A DNA stretch of 64,000 nucleotides, from positions 62,001-126,000 of the forward strand of contig NZ_CATNLY010000023.1 in assembly GCF_950100655.1 (NCBI RefSeq), read 5' to 3'. How positions within the stretch are numbered: the first letter of the stretch is position 1; each line of letters starts with the position of its first letter. Shown one piece after another: positions 39,077 through 47,454 of the stretch. This DNA comes from Pleomorphomonas sp. T1.2MG-36. Lineage in GTDB: Bacteria; Pseudomonadota; Alphaproteobacteria; Rhizobiales; Pleomorphomonadaceae. The notes beneath the pieces are model-generated. The model was not told the DNA's origin. It saw only the letters and a list, made by a program, of their open reading frames with translations, and did no database searches. Both the position numbers and the translations under genes were made by a program.

Positions 39077-39580
39077 ATGAGCAACTGGACACCCACCATC
39101 GGCAGCTTGGTCCATGAGATCGACCGCCTCGTAAAGAAGCGGTTCGACCGTTTCGCCGAGACGACCGGCATGTCGCGCGCCCAGTGGCAGGTACTCGCCC
39201 GCGTCGCCAAGCGGCAAGGCGTGAACCAGGCAACCCTGGCCGATCTCGTTGGCGTCGAGCCAATCAGCATTTGCCGCATGGTCGACCGTCTTGAGGTCAT
39301 GAACCTCGTGGAACGCCGGCCGGACCCCAGCGACCGACGCGCCCGCCTGATTCACATCACCGAGGATGCCCGGCCCGGGCTCGAACGCATGCGGGCCACG
39401 GCCCAGGCGCTGTTCAAAGAGGCCCTTATGGGCATCACGCCCGAGGAAGAGGAAATCCTCACCAACTTGCTCGGGCGCGTCCACGCCAACCTTTCCGCCA
39501 TGACCGGCGAGGATCAGCCCTCTCCGACATCGGCCGACACCGCCAACTCCACCCGGACCCAGCCGGGACAGAAAGACTGA
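39077..39580 (+). CDS. MarR-family transcriptional regulator
   Basis: A 167-residue winged-helix dimer regulator. Helix-turn-helix and wing: VNQATLADLVGVEPISICRM, then NLVERRPDPSDRRARLIHIT. The wing Asp-Arg (DRRA) is conserved. It is the first gene of an operon with an EmrA/EmrB pump (7-base gap to emrA), as in E. coli emrRAB, so it probably represses the pump until a toxic, usually phenolic, compound binds. The start codon lies very close to the AT-rich promoter and no strong ribosome site is visible, so the start or the transcript start may need revision. Confidence 0.92.
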   Translation: MSNWTPTIGSLVHEIDRLVKKRFDRFAETTGMSRAQWQVLARVAKRQGVNQATLADLVGVEPISICRMVDRLEVMNLVERRPDPSDRRARLIHITEDARPGLERMRATAQALFKEALMGITPEEEEILTNLLGRVHANLSAMTGEDQPSPTSADTANSTRTQPGQKD

Positions 39581-39586
39581 CGAGAA

Positions 39587-40750
39587 ATGTCCGATACCCA
39601 AGACGCGAGGACTGCCTCGACCACCCCGGCAACACCGGCGCCCGGTTCGGCCAATCCTTCCCCGAAGCCACGCCGGCGCGGACTTCGCTATCTGTTGATG
39701 GCCGCGTTCCCCCTTGCGCTCGCCGCAGTCGGCGGTTGGTATTGGGTGAGCGGTGGACGATGGGCCTCGACCGACAACGCCTATGTGCAGCAGAACAAGG
39801 TGTTGGTTGCCCCCGAAGTGGAGGGACGCATCGCCGAAGTGCTGGTCGGACAGAACCAGACGGTGAAACCCGGCGACGTGCTGTTCCGGATCGATGATGC
39901 CGCCTATCGAATCGCGCTTGAAAAAGCCGACGGAGCCGTGGCGCTTGCGCGCCTGCAGGTCGAGGAATTGCGCACCCGCCTGAAAGACGCCGAGCTCAAG
40001 GCTGAAACGGCGCGCAATACTCTCGCCTTCCAGGAAGTGCAGTTCGGACGCCAGGAGAAACTTCGGCAGACCGGCAACACGACCGAGGCGCAATATGACA
40101 GCGCCCGCCATGACCTCGATCTCGCTCGACAAGCGGTGGCCGAGACCGAGCAAGGCGTAACCGACACGTTGGTCGCGCTCGGTGGCGACGCCAACGTCGA
40201 GACCGACAAGCATCCATCGGTGCTCGGCGCCCTTGCCGCACAAGATAGTGCCCGTCTCGACCTGAAGCGTTCCGTCGTTCGCGCACCGACGACCGGCACC
40301 GTCAGCCAAGTGGCCAATCTGCAGGTCGGCCAATATGTCGGTAGCGGCAGTCCGGTCATGGCGATCATCGACACCACCAGCACCTGGGTGGAAGCCAACT
40401 TCAAGGAAACCGACCTCGGCCACATGCGCCCCGGACAGGCGGCGGAGTTGACACTCGACGCCTATCCCGACGTGACGATCGCAGGGCATGTCGATAGCTT
40501 GGGCGGCGGCACTGGCGCGATCTTCTCGCTGCTGCCGGCGCAAAACGCCACGGGCAACTGGGTGAAGGTCGTGCAGCGCGTGCCCGTCCGGATCGCGCTC
40601 GACGAGCCAACCTCATTGCCGTTGAAGGCAGGCCTCAGCGTAGGCGTCGGTGTCGACACCGGCTTCGTCCGGCCGCTGCCCGCCTTCCTACGGACAGCGC
40701 TAGACGCGCTGGGTTTCGCGGCGGAATCAAAGAAGCTTGCCGCCAGATGA
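39587..40750 (+). CDS. emrA: HlyD-family membrane fusion protein of an EmrAB pump
   Basis: A 387-residue periplasmic adaptor. A short Pro/Ala-rich cytoplasmic start is followed by one membrane anchor (YLLMAAFPLALAAVGGWYWV, about residues 36-55), a biotinyl-lipoyl half (VLVAPEVEGRIAEVLV), a helical hairpin (about 110-200) and the second lipoyl half (VRAPTTGTVSQVANLQVGQYV). RBS-like GAGAAATG. The stop overlaps emrB by four bases (ATGA). It connects EmrB to an outer membrane channel not encoded here. Confidence 0.94.
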   Translation: MSDTQDARTASTTPATPAPGSANPSPKPRRRGLRYLLMAAFPLALAAVGGWYWVSGGRWASTDNAYVQQNKVLVAPEVEGRIAEVLVGQNQTVKPGDVLFRIDDAAYRIALEKADGAVALARLQVEELRTRLKDAELKAETARNTLAFQEVQFGRQEKLRQTGNTTEAQYDSARHDLDLARQAVAETEQGVTDTLVALGGDANVETDKHPSVLGALAAQDSARLDLKRSVVRAPTTGTVSQVANLQVGQYVGSGSPVMAIIDTTSTWVEANFKETDLGHMRPGQAAELTLDAYPDVTIAGHVDSLGGGTGAIFSLLPAQNATGNWVKVVQRVPVRIALDEPTSLPLKAGLSVGVGVDTGFVRPLPAFLRTALDALGFAAESKKLAAR

Positions 40751-42282
40751 CCGCCGGCGCCGACCTCACCAAGGTGCCGCATCGCGGCCTGCTGTCGCTC
40801 GCCACCATGCTGGCGGTGATCATGCAGGTGCTTGATACGACGATCGCCAACGTCGCTCTTCCCTCGATGCAAGGTAGTCTCGGAGCGGCGCAGGACACGA
40901 TCAACTGGGTGCTGACCTCCTATATCGTCGCGTCGGCGATCGTCATGCCGCTGACCGGCTGGATAGCGGACGCCATCGGCCGCAAGCGCCTGTTCCTGAT
41001 CTCGGTGGCGGGCTTCACGTTGGCCTCTTGCCTCTGCGGCATGGCCGGTAGCCTGACCGAGATGGTGTTGTTCCGCGTGCTGCAGGGTGTGTTTGGCGCT
41101 TCGCTCGCGCCGCTGTCGCAGGCCGTGCTGCTCGACATCAATCCGCGTGAGCGACACGGGCAGGCAATGGCCCTTTGGGGCGCCGGCATCATGGTGGCTC
41201 CGGTTCTCGGACCGACGTTGGGCGGCTGGCTGACCGACAGCTTCGATTGGCGCTGGGTGTTCTACATCAACGTTCCCGTCGGCCTGCTCGCCTTCCTCGG
41301 CATTGCCTTCACCATGCCGGCTTCGCCGCGCCACAGTCGGTCCTTTGATTTCGTCGGCTTCGCCTTTCTGGGCCTGTTCGTCGGCTCGCTCCAGCTGATG
41401 CTCGATCGAGGCGAACAGCTCGACTGGTTCTCCTCGCCGGAGATCGTCATTGAAGCCGCGCTTGCAGCCGCGGCGCTCTGGTGCTTCGTCGTCCATTCGG
41501 CGACGGCCGAGCATCCTTTCATTCACCCGCAGATTTTCCGCGATCGCAACTACGTGGCGGCCAGCATTTTCAGTTTTGCCATTTCCGTGGTGCTGCTTGC
41601 CACGACCGCGCTGCTGCCACCCCTTCTGCAACGCATCATGGGCTTTCCGACGGTGACCACCGGTCTCGTGCTGGCACCACGCGGCATCGGAACCATGATC
41701 GCCATGCTGTTGGTCGGCCGACTGCTGCGTTTCATCGATCCCCGCCTCATCATCGTCGTCGGTCTCGGCTTCACGGCCTGGGGGCTCCGGGGGATGACCG
41801 GCTTCACCGCCGACATGGACTCATGGCCAATCATTTATACCGGCGTATCGATGGGGTTCGGCCTCGGACTGGTGTTCGTGCCGATGTCGACGGTGGGGTT
41901 TGCCACGCTGCCACCCGAACTCAGAACCGAGAGCGCCGCGCTGTTCAGTCTGGTGCGCAACATTGGCTCGTCGATCGGCATTTCCATGGTGTCGGTTGTC
42001 TTGACGCGCAACATCCAGGTGAACCATGCCGAACTTGCCGAGCGGATCACGGTTTTCTCGCCGAGCGTCGATGCGGCGGCCCACGCCGTTGGCATGAGTG
42101 CCGGTTCCGGCCCGTTCGCAGCCGTCCTCGATCAGATCACCACGCTGCAAGCAACGATGATCGCCTATGTCGACGACTTCCAGCTGATGATGTACGTGTC
42201 GATCGCGGCGTTGCCCCTGGTCTTGCTGCTGCGCAAGCCGAAAATGGCGCCACAAGCACCGATCACTCCAGAGGCAGACTGA
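40747..42282 (+). CDS. emrB: EmrB-type multidrug transporter (MFS, DHA2, 14 spans)
   Basis: A 511-residue drug:H+ antiporter. Motif D1-like LDTTIANVALPSMQGSLGAA, motif A-like GWIADAIGRKRLFLISV and motif C-like GAGIMVAPVLGPTLGGWL are all visible, with fourteen predicted spans, which places it in the QacA/EmrB family. The C-terminal 70 residues include a long periplasmic loop before the last span. It is coupled to emrA and forms a tripartite efflux system with it. Confidence 0.94.
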   Translation: MTAGADLTKVPHRGLLSLATMLAVIMQVLDTTIANVALPSMQGSLGAAQDTINWVLTSYIVASAIVMPLTGWIADAIGRKRLFLISVAGFTLASCLCGMAGSLTEMVLFRVLQGVFGASLAPLSQAVLLDINPRERHGQAMALWGAGIMVAPVLGPTLGGWLTDSFDWRWVFYINVPVGLLAFLGIAFTMPASPRHSRSFDFVGFAFLGLFVGSLQLMLDRGEQLDWFSSPEIVIEAALAAAALWCFVVHSATAEHPFIHPQIFRDRNYVAASIFSFAISVVLLATTALLPPLLQRIMGFPTVTTGLVLAPRGIGTMIAMLLVGRLLRFIDPRLIIVVGLGFTAWGLRGMTGFTADMDSWPIIYTGVSMGFGLGLVFVPMSTVGFATLPPELRTESAALFSLVRNIGSSIGISMVSVVLTRNIQVNHAELAERITVFSPSVDAAAHAVGMSAGSGPFAAVLDQITTLQATMIAYVDDFQLMMYVSIAALPLVLLLRKPKMAPQAPITPEAD

Positions 42283-42331
42283 AATACTCGGTCTCGTCGT
42301 CCGATGCGCCGTTGAGCGTCTTCCAGGCGCG

Positions 42332-42931
42332 TCAGACCTCGGCTTCGGTCCGGGTACCAGCCGCCAGCGCCCTGGCTTGGGCGATCCAATCCTCGCGTTC
42401 GATCCGTCCGGGAAACGCCAGGTAGGCACCGACCCAGCGCACCTCGACCGGCGTCCAGGCAGCAATCTGTTCGTAATGATAGATGCCGAGCGCGTTCAAT
42501 CGCGTTGCATTCTGGGGCCCGATTCCCCTGATGCGCCGGAGATCGTCGGCTCCGTCGGCGCGTGGCCCCGGCAAGGCCGGCGGCCGCTCGCCGACACGGT
42601 CGGCGGTGGCGATGCGATCAAGCCCCGCCGAGACTTCGGCCGCTGGGCCGGACAACGCCTCCGGGGCGGCCGGTTTCAGGATCGTCGGCGGCGCGGCTTC
42701 CGCCACCACGACAGGCTCAACCTCCGGCGCAGGCGAGGCCGGAGCCGGACTTGAATAGATCCCAACGGCGGCATTGGCCTCCGCCGCTTCGGCAGCAGCC
42801 ATAACCTCGGTCAGGCGCTCATTTCCGACCGTGCGGCGGCCGAACCATTGCTTGACGAGAACGCCGACCAGCGCACCGGCACCGACTGCGATCGCCGTCA
42901 GGAAGAAGGCTTCGATGATCAGAATGGCCAT
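42332..42931 (-). CDS. Membrane-anchored helix-hairpin-helix protein
   Basis: A 199-residue protein: one N-terminal membrane helix (residues 2-28, AILIIEAFFLTAIAVGAGAL), a Pro/Ala-rich linker (45-125) and a C-terminal helix-hairpin-helix domain (128-190, DDLRRIRGIGPQNATRLNAL, then YHYEQIAAW). The C-terminal domain resembles the COG3743-type HhH module that alphaproteobacteria also attach to ribosomal protein L21 and NuoE. It may bind DNA or act as a protein-interaction module; nuclease residues are not evident. ATG at 42931 has a GGGG ribosome site. It is the last gene of a three-gene operon with the 32-residue peptide and the repeat protein. Confidence 0.8.
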   Translation of the reverse strand: MAILIIEAFFLTAIAVGAGALVGVLVKQWFGRRTVGNERLTEVMAAAEAAEANAAVGIYSSPAPASPAPEVEPVVVAEAAPPTILKPAAPEALSGPAAEVSAGLDRIATADRVGERPPALPGPRADGADDLRRIRGIGPQNATRLNALGIYHYEQIAAWTPVEVRWVGAYLAFPGRIEREDWIAQARALAAGTRTEAEV

Positions 42932-42971
42932 GATGAACCCCGGTGGGAGAGAGGCAGCCGAACGACAAAGG

Positions 42972-43070
42972 TCAGGCGTCGATGCGGTCGGAGCCGAACC
43001 ATCCGATGACAAGCCCGGCTGCAAAGGCGATCAGCAGATAGGGCCAGAGCATGATTGCAAGGTAGAGCAT
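42972..43070 (-). CDS. 32-residue membrane peptide
   Basis: It begins MLYLAIMLWPYLLIAFAAG and ends WFGSDRIDA: one membrane span with a short charged tail. GGAGA lies at proper spacing before ATG 43070 (an adjacent ATG at 43073 is too close). It starts 13 bases after the stop of the repeat protein and ends 40 bases before the HhH gene, so it is almost certainly co-transcribed and coupled. No family recognised. Its hydrophobic part resembles the membrane helix of the HhH protein in length and in its GxxxG-like small-residue pattern. Confidence 0.7.
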   Translation of the reverse strand: MLYLAIMLWPYLLIAFAAGLVIGWFGSDRIDA

Positions 43071-43083
43071 CATCGTCTCCCGA

Positions 43084-45516
43084 TCACGGCGCTGCCAAGG
43101 TGATGGAAAATCCGTCCGGGCCGCCGCCGACACCACTGGTCGCAAGTCGGGCGGGGTCAATGCCGATCTCGGCGAAGGCACCGGCTACGCTTCGCGCTCG
43201 CGCTTCACCGAGCGACTGCGCCTTGACGGCATCGATACCCGACGCGGTGGCGATCAAGGCGAAACGCGCGGTCGGGCATCGGAGCGCCAAGCCACCAAGC
43301 CGATCGACCACCCCCCAACTATCGGGAGCGATGGTGGCCGATCCGTCGTCAAACCGGATGGGATTGCGATCGAGCACATTTCGAATGGCCTCGCCGCAAG
43401 CGGCCACCTCAAGCGGCGGTTCGGCGGGCGCCGCGGTGACCGCGACTTCAAGCGCGTAGCCGGAAGGCACCGCCGCCGAAAGCTCTGAGGGCAGGCGCGC
43501 AGCGCCGGCGGCCGTGAAAGCATTGCCAGCAACCCTGATCGCGGCGCCTTCGACGCTGACGTTACCCTTGGCGAGAAGCGATGCGGCCCGGATCGCAAAT
43601 AAAGCAGCCTCTCGCGCGTTCGCAGGAACGGCTGTCGCCACCGCTGCGGAGTCGAGAATATCGGCCTTGCCGAATGCCTGGTCTGCGACCGTACGGACCG
43701 CCTTGCGCATGGCCTCATCGGCAAGATCGCCGTCGAGCGTCACCGTATCGAGCCCACGTTCGACGAAGAAACGAAACGCGTCCGGCGCCGAAACGTCGAT
43801 GCTGCCCTTGCTCACACCGCCGGGCAGGTCGTCGAGCTCCTCGGCGACCGCCGCTTTGTCGTCGCCCGTTGCCGCCTTGCCCGTCACCGACAGCGCGTTG
43901 CCAACGAAACGCACCTCTCCGGCATCGAGTTGCCCGAGAATGGCAGCAGCCTTGCGCGCCACGGCGACAAGGTCGACGGCGGGATCGAGGCCGGCGCCAA
44001 GCCCAGACCGGTCGACAAGACCAAGATCGCCGGACGTGCCGTCGACAACAGCGCGGATGGCCGAACGAACCGCTTCCGATGGAGCGGAACCGCCGATGGT
44101 GAGCTGCTCCGCATCTCTGGTCATCGACCAGACGTAGGGCGAGACCACTGGAGGCGTAACGCCGTTGCCAACATCGTAGCCGGAGGGTGGGTTGGCAATG
44201 GCAGCCTCGAGCTCGACGAGATCACCCGATGTCGCCGCCGCGCCGGAAAGCGTCAGATGTGTGCCCGACAACAGTGCCGTGCCCTCATTGAGCTTGGCAA
44301 GAAGACCGACCGCGAACTCGGCCGCCGCACCGAAATCGTCCGGGGCGCCATCGGCAAGCGTCGTCTCGACCACCGGCTCGCTTTCACCGGTAATGGCTTG
44401 CGCTGCGGTGACCAACCCATCCCGCACATCATCCGTCGGCACGAAGCCGGTGATCGTCACGCGGCCGCGACTCTTCGAGACCGTCAGCGTAAACGGATCG
44501 ACAATCGGCAATGCGATGGACTTTTGAAGATAGAAACCGGGCGGATTCCAAGTCTCCAGATAGGCATTGAGCGTGCGATAGGCCTCGGGACTCGCCGCAC
44601 GGCCTGATACGACCAGCGTTCGGTCGCTGAGCGAGATATGTGCCGATGCCAGGAGATCGATATAGTCTGCCGCCGCTTCGGCAACATCGGCGAACCCATC
44701 CGGCGCGCCCGACGCATAATCTAGATTATCGAACACATTACGCGGCCCGACGGCTTGCCGCACCACGTCGAGCAGGCCGGCACGCGTCTCCGGGTCGGGC
44801 ACCACCCCCGATACCGTGACGCCGCTGTCATCGCGATCGATGGACCAGATAAAGGGCGAGGCCAGCGGCCGCGACACGTTGACGGCCTCCAGGCTGTAGC
44901 CTTCCGGGAGCGTCGGTGCAAAAGACTTCAGCCGATCGTAGGAGGCGTTGCTGACGGCCTCGCCATTGACAATTACCGTCCTGTCGGCGAGTGACACATC
45001 CCCTTGCGACAGCAGAGCCGGCAATCCGTAGAGCGCTCTGAGAACGTCGAAATAGCGATCGTCGGCCTTGCCGCGCGCCAGCAGACTGTGGTCGGTCACG
45101 CCGAGTCCGGGAGCCGCCGCAGCCAAGGCACCCAAGATGCGAGCCCTGTCCGGCAGAGAGGGTACGGCGCCGGACAGCGTCACGGTGCCGCCACTCCGCT
45201 CGAACTTGGTAACGTAGGGATGAACTTCCGGTAGCAGCCCGGTTGCAGACGCATCGACCGTGCGAACCCCGTAGAGCCGGCTCAGTCGCTCGATCGCCAA
45301 CTGACGATACTCTTCGGATGGCGCATCACCCCGCAGGAACACGTCGCGGCCGCGTACATCGACGGAGGCCCAACTGGTCACCTCGCCGGCCAGCACCTGT
45401 CCGGCACGTGTTCCAAGATCGACGGCAATTTCCGTCGTGCGACTGATGAGCGCCGCCGCGGTCACGGCAACCGCCGCCGTCACGCCAAGTATCGCCGAGA
45501 TCTGCCAGCGAACCAT
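43084..45516 (-). CDS. Envelope protein with five ~120-residue tandem repeats and a degenerate OmpA-like end
   Basis: An 810-residue protein. One N-terminal membrane anchor (WQISAILGVTAAVAVTAAAL) is followed by BON-like units. Segments of type A begin at residues 101 (YVTKFERSGGTVTLSGAVPS), 222, 342, 461 and 581, i.e. spaced 121, 120, 119 and 120. Type B segments (DVSLADRTVIVNGEAVS) recur at about 173, 293, 415, 534 and 652. The C-terminal 110 residues resemble an OmpA peptidoglycan-binding domain (NPIRFDDGSATIAPDSW, EARARSVAGAFAEIGID) but the conserved TD motif is replaced by TASG. The overall plan recalls mycobacterial ArfA (BON plus OmpA). ATG at 45516 has GGAGG at spacing 6. Role: probably envelope scaffolding; unproven. 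Confidence 0.85.
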   Translation of the reverse strand: MVRWQISAILGVTAAVAVTAAALISRTTEIAVDLGTRAGQVLAGEVTSWASVDVRGRDVFLRGDAPSEEYRQLAIERLSRLYGVRTVDASATGLLPEVHPYVTKFERSGGTVTLSGAVPSLPDRARILGALAAAAPGLGVTDHSLLARGKADDRYFDVLRALYGLPALLSQGDVSLADRTVIVNGEAVSNASYDRLKSFAPTLPEGYSLEAVNVSRPLASPFIWSIDRDDSGVTVSGVVPDPETRAGLLDVVRQAVGPRNVFDNLDYASGAPDGFADVAEAAADYIDLLASAHISLSDRTLVVSGRAASPEAYRTLNAYLETWNPPGFYLQKSIALPIVDPFTLTVSKSRGRVTITGFVPTDDVRDGLVTAAQAITGESEPVVETTLADGAPDDFGAAAEFAVGLLAKLNEGTALLSGTHLTLSGAAATSGDLVELEAAIANPPSGYDVGNGVTPPVVSPYVWSMTRDAEQLTIGGSAPSEAVRSAIRAVVDGTSGDLGLVDRSGLGAGLDPAVDLVAVARKAAAILGQLDAGEVRFVGNALSVTGKAATGDDKAAVAEELDDLPGGVSKGSIDVSAPDAFRFFVERGLDTVTLDGDLADEAMRKAVRTVADQAFGKADILDSAAVATAVPANAREAALFAIRAASLLAKGNVSVEGAAIRVAGNAFTAAGAARLPSELSAAVPSGYALEVAVTAAPAEPPLEVAACGEAIRNVLDRNPIRFDDGSATIAPDSWGVVDRLGGLALRCPTARFALIATASGIDAVKAQSLGEARARSVAGAFAEIGIDPARLATSGVGGGPDGFSITLAAP

Positions 45517-45673
45517 CTCCCGCCTCCGCACGCCCGGACATAATCCATCCGTTTGCAAGGCAGAGAATACGAAACGGCATTTGCGAAAAGCAATTACCCG
45601 GGGAGCACACTCGCCAAACAAATGACGACCAAGGCAAAAATGTCGTCACCGCAAGCACTGCGCGGGCAACTAA

Positions 45674-45704
45674 AATAGAAAAGGCCCGGACGAACCGGGC
45701 CTTT
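45674..45704 (-). terminator. Terminator after the porin gene
   Basis: Minus-strand arms AAAGGCCCGG (45704-45695) and CCGGGCCTTT (45689-45680) with loop TTCGT, followed by TCTATTTT. It starts 26 bases after the porin stop. Confidence 0.9.
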
Positions 45705-45730
45705 CCCTCAAACCCCAGAGGGGATCGATA

Positions 45731-46792
45731 TTACCAGTTACGGGTCAGCTTGAGCATGCCCGACCAGGTGTCGTCGGTGATGGACGTCTGACCGGTCTTG
45801 GTGAACAGCACGTCGCTGGTGTAGTTCACTTCGGCCGTCAGGATGAGGTCCGGGGTGAACGCGTAATCAGCACCGACCTGAGCGATGACCTGATCCTTGG
45901 CCTTGTCCCAGAACTTCGAACCGATACCGGCGTAAACAGCCAGAGCGTCCGTCGCCTGGTACTTCAGAGCGCCAGCAGCGCCGAAGTAGTTGTCAGCGTC
46001 GTAATCGACATAGGTGCCGACGAGACGAGCGTTCAGCTTGTCGACCAGCTTGAGGTCGGCAGTGGCCTTGAGGCCCCACATGTCGTTGTTGCCGAGGTCG
46101 TGGGCCTCGTAGATGGCCGACAGGTCGACAGCACCCCAGGACTGGCCGGTGATACCGACGCGACCGGTGTACATGATGTCGGCGCTGTTGCCGGTCGTCC
46201 AAATGGTCGGCTGCCACTTGCTGCCGTTGTCCAGGCCCTGGAAACCGGCACCAACGTAGAAGCCACCACCGAGGTTGTCGACCATGACCTGGGCGCCAAC
46301 ACCGCTCTTGTCGAACTCGCCGTAGATGGCGCCGGTGTCACCGTAGAACACGTCGCCATAGGCGTTGCCGAACTTACCAACCGTCAGGTAACCGACCTGA
46401 ATGAAGGCATCGTCAGCCGAGAGAGCGCCGCTGGCGCTGTCGAGCTGCAGGACGAAGAACGAACGAACGGTGCCGAGATCGGAAGCCGTGCGGGCATCGA
46501 ACTTGACCTGGGCGTCGGCCTTGAAGTTAACCTTGTCGCCAAGGCGGATGGGCGAGCCAGCAGCGGCAATATCACCGAAGTTGTTGCTGTACACGACACG
46601 AGCGCGGACACGGCCAGAGATGTCAAGGCAGGTCTCGGTGCCGGGGATGTAGAAGAAGCCGGCGCCGTAGGCGTCGCAAACCTTCACGTAGTCAACAGCG
46701 GCCGGAGCGGCTTCGCCCGGCAGGTCGGCAGCGTAAGCGCCCGTGGCGACCATCAGGCCGGCGGCGGTGCCGAGCAGCGTCTTCATGTTCAT
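45731..46792 (-). CDS. Outer membrane porin of the rhizobial type (Porin_2)
   Basis: A 353-residue beta-barrel. Signal peptide MNMKTLLGTAAGLMVATGAYA, cleavage before ADLP, then the family-typical VDYVKVCDAYGAGFFYIPGTETC with two Cys, and strands such as ISGRVRARVVYSN. It ends with aromatic Trp (LKLTRNW), the outer-membrane assembly signal. Homologous to Brucella Omp2 and rhizobial RopA porins. ATG at 46792 has GGAGG at spacing 7; the long upstream open frame to 47353 is non-coding. Monocistronic, with its own terminator and a large upstream regulatory region. Confidence 0.94.
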   Translation of the reverse strand: MNMKTLLGTAAGLMVATGAYAADLPGEAAPAAVDYVKVCDAYGAGFFYIPGTETCLDISGRVRARVVYSNNFGDIAAAGSPIRLGDKVNFKADAQVKFDARTASDLGTVRSFFVLQLDSASGALSADDAFIQVGYLTVGKFGNAYGDVFYGDTGAIYGEFDKSGVGAQVMVDNLGGGFYVGAGFQGLDNGSKWQPTIWTTGNSADIMYTGRVGITGQSWGAVDLSAIYEAHDLGNNDMWGLKATADLKLVDKLNARLVGTYVDYDADNYFGAAGALKYQATDALAVYAGIGSKFWDKAKDQVIAQVGADYAFTPDLILTAEVNYTSDVLFTKTGQTSITDDTWSGMLKLTRNW

Positions 46793-46873
46793 TTCCTGAC
46801 CTCCAAAGTCATCTAGAGAAGGAACCCTTCCCTGCCTGACAACAAACGGCCTGACCGTTATCATCACTGGCTT

Positions 46874-46885
46874 GGAACCGGTTCC
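46874..46885. promoter_or_regulatory. Palindrome GGAACCGGTTCC upstream of the porin gene
   Basis: A perfect 12-bp palindrome about 82 bases before the porin ATG. In context (TGGAACCGGTTCCG) it fits the LacI/GalR-type operator pattern TGnAAnCGnTTnC with a central CG. It shares its core GAACCGGTTC with the second site near benE. Confidence 0.6.
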
Positions 46886-47364
46886 GGTTCTTTGCCGCCT
46901 TGCTCCGCCGCCTAACCACCCCAGGCAGATCGACTTCACTTGGCGGTGAGTTCCGTCTCCCGAAATCTCACGGTGATAGTGATGGCCGATCCTGAGGCCG
47001 TCTTCAACGGGAAAGACGCGGGCAATCCGCCTTGCGCGGCTAATCGAAAATCCATGTTGCAGTTTTGTCACGCACCTCCCCACCCCCCGGAAGACGAGGA
47101 TTAACGAGAGGTTAAGGTTCTGCATCAAAAGGGAATTGTCGGTTTCCAACCCATTAGCATCCGCCGATTTTCCACAGACCTCAGGGAACCTACTCATAAC
47201 CAAACGGCTAGCGTTCACGCTCTCTTTCAACAGGCCCGGCTGCGGGCTGCCGGTCGGGCAAGGGCGAATCTCTCCGGGCAGAGTCGGGTTGTCCAGGTAA
47301 GGGAAGGAGGCCTGTTGGACGTCGGGCTGCCTTTCACGAGAGTCGCCATCCAAACGATCCGGCA

Positions 47365-47378
47365 GCGAACCGGTTCGC
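47365..47378. promoter_or_regulatory. Palindrome GCGAACCGGTTCGC upstream of benE
   Basis: A perfect 14-bp palindrome ending 76 bases before the benE ATG. Its 10-bp core is identical to that of the site near the porin gene. A common repressor or activator is inferred from the shared core and the near-equal distances from the two start codons. Confidence 0.6.
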
Positions 47379-47454
47379 CCTCGACTGGGCTTGATGACCC
47401 ATCGCCTTTCGGATTGGATGGCGTTGCCTCTCCCTCTTTCACCGGAACCGACAC

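Larger units (their letters stand above)
46793..47454. other. 662-base divergent regulatory region between porin and benE
   Basis: This unusually long spacer contains no convincing gene. It holds two palindromes sharing the 10-bp core GAACCGGTTC (46874-46885 and 47365-47378), listed separately, and an interrupted dyad aacgg/ccgtt at 46845-46859. A lower-GC patch lies at about 47110-47220. I could not fix the promoter boxes. Confidence 0.6.

Noticed and set aside
46793..47353. N-terminal extension of the porin frame by about 187 codons
   Set aside because: The signal peptide begins at 46792 with GGAGG upstream; the extension would bury it.
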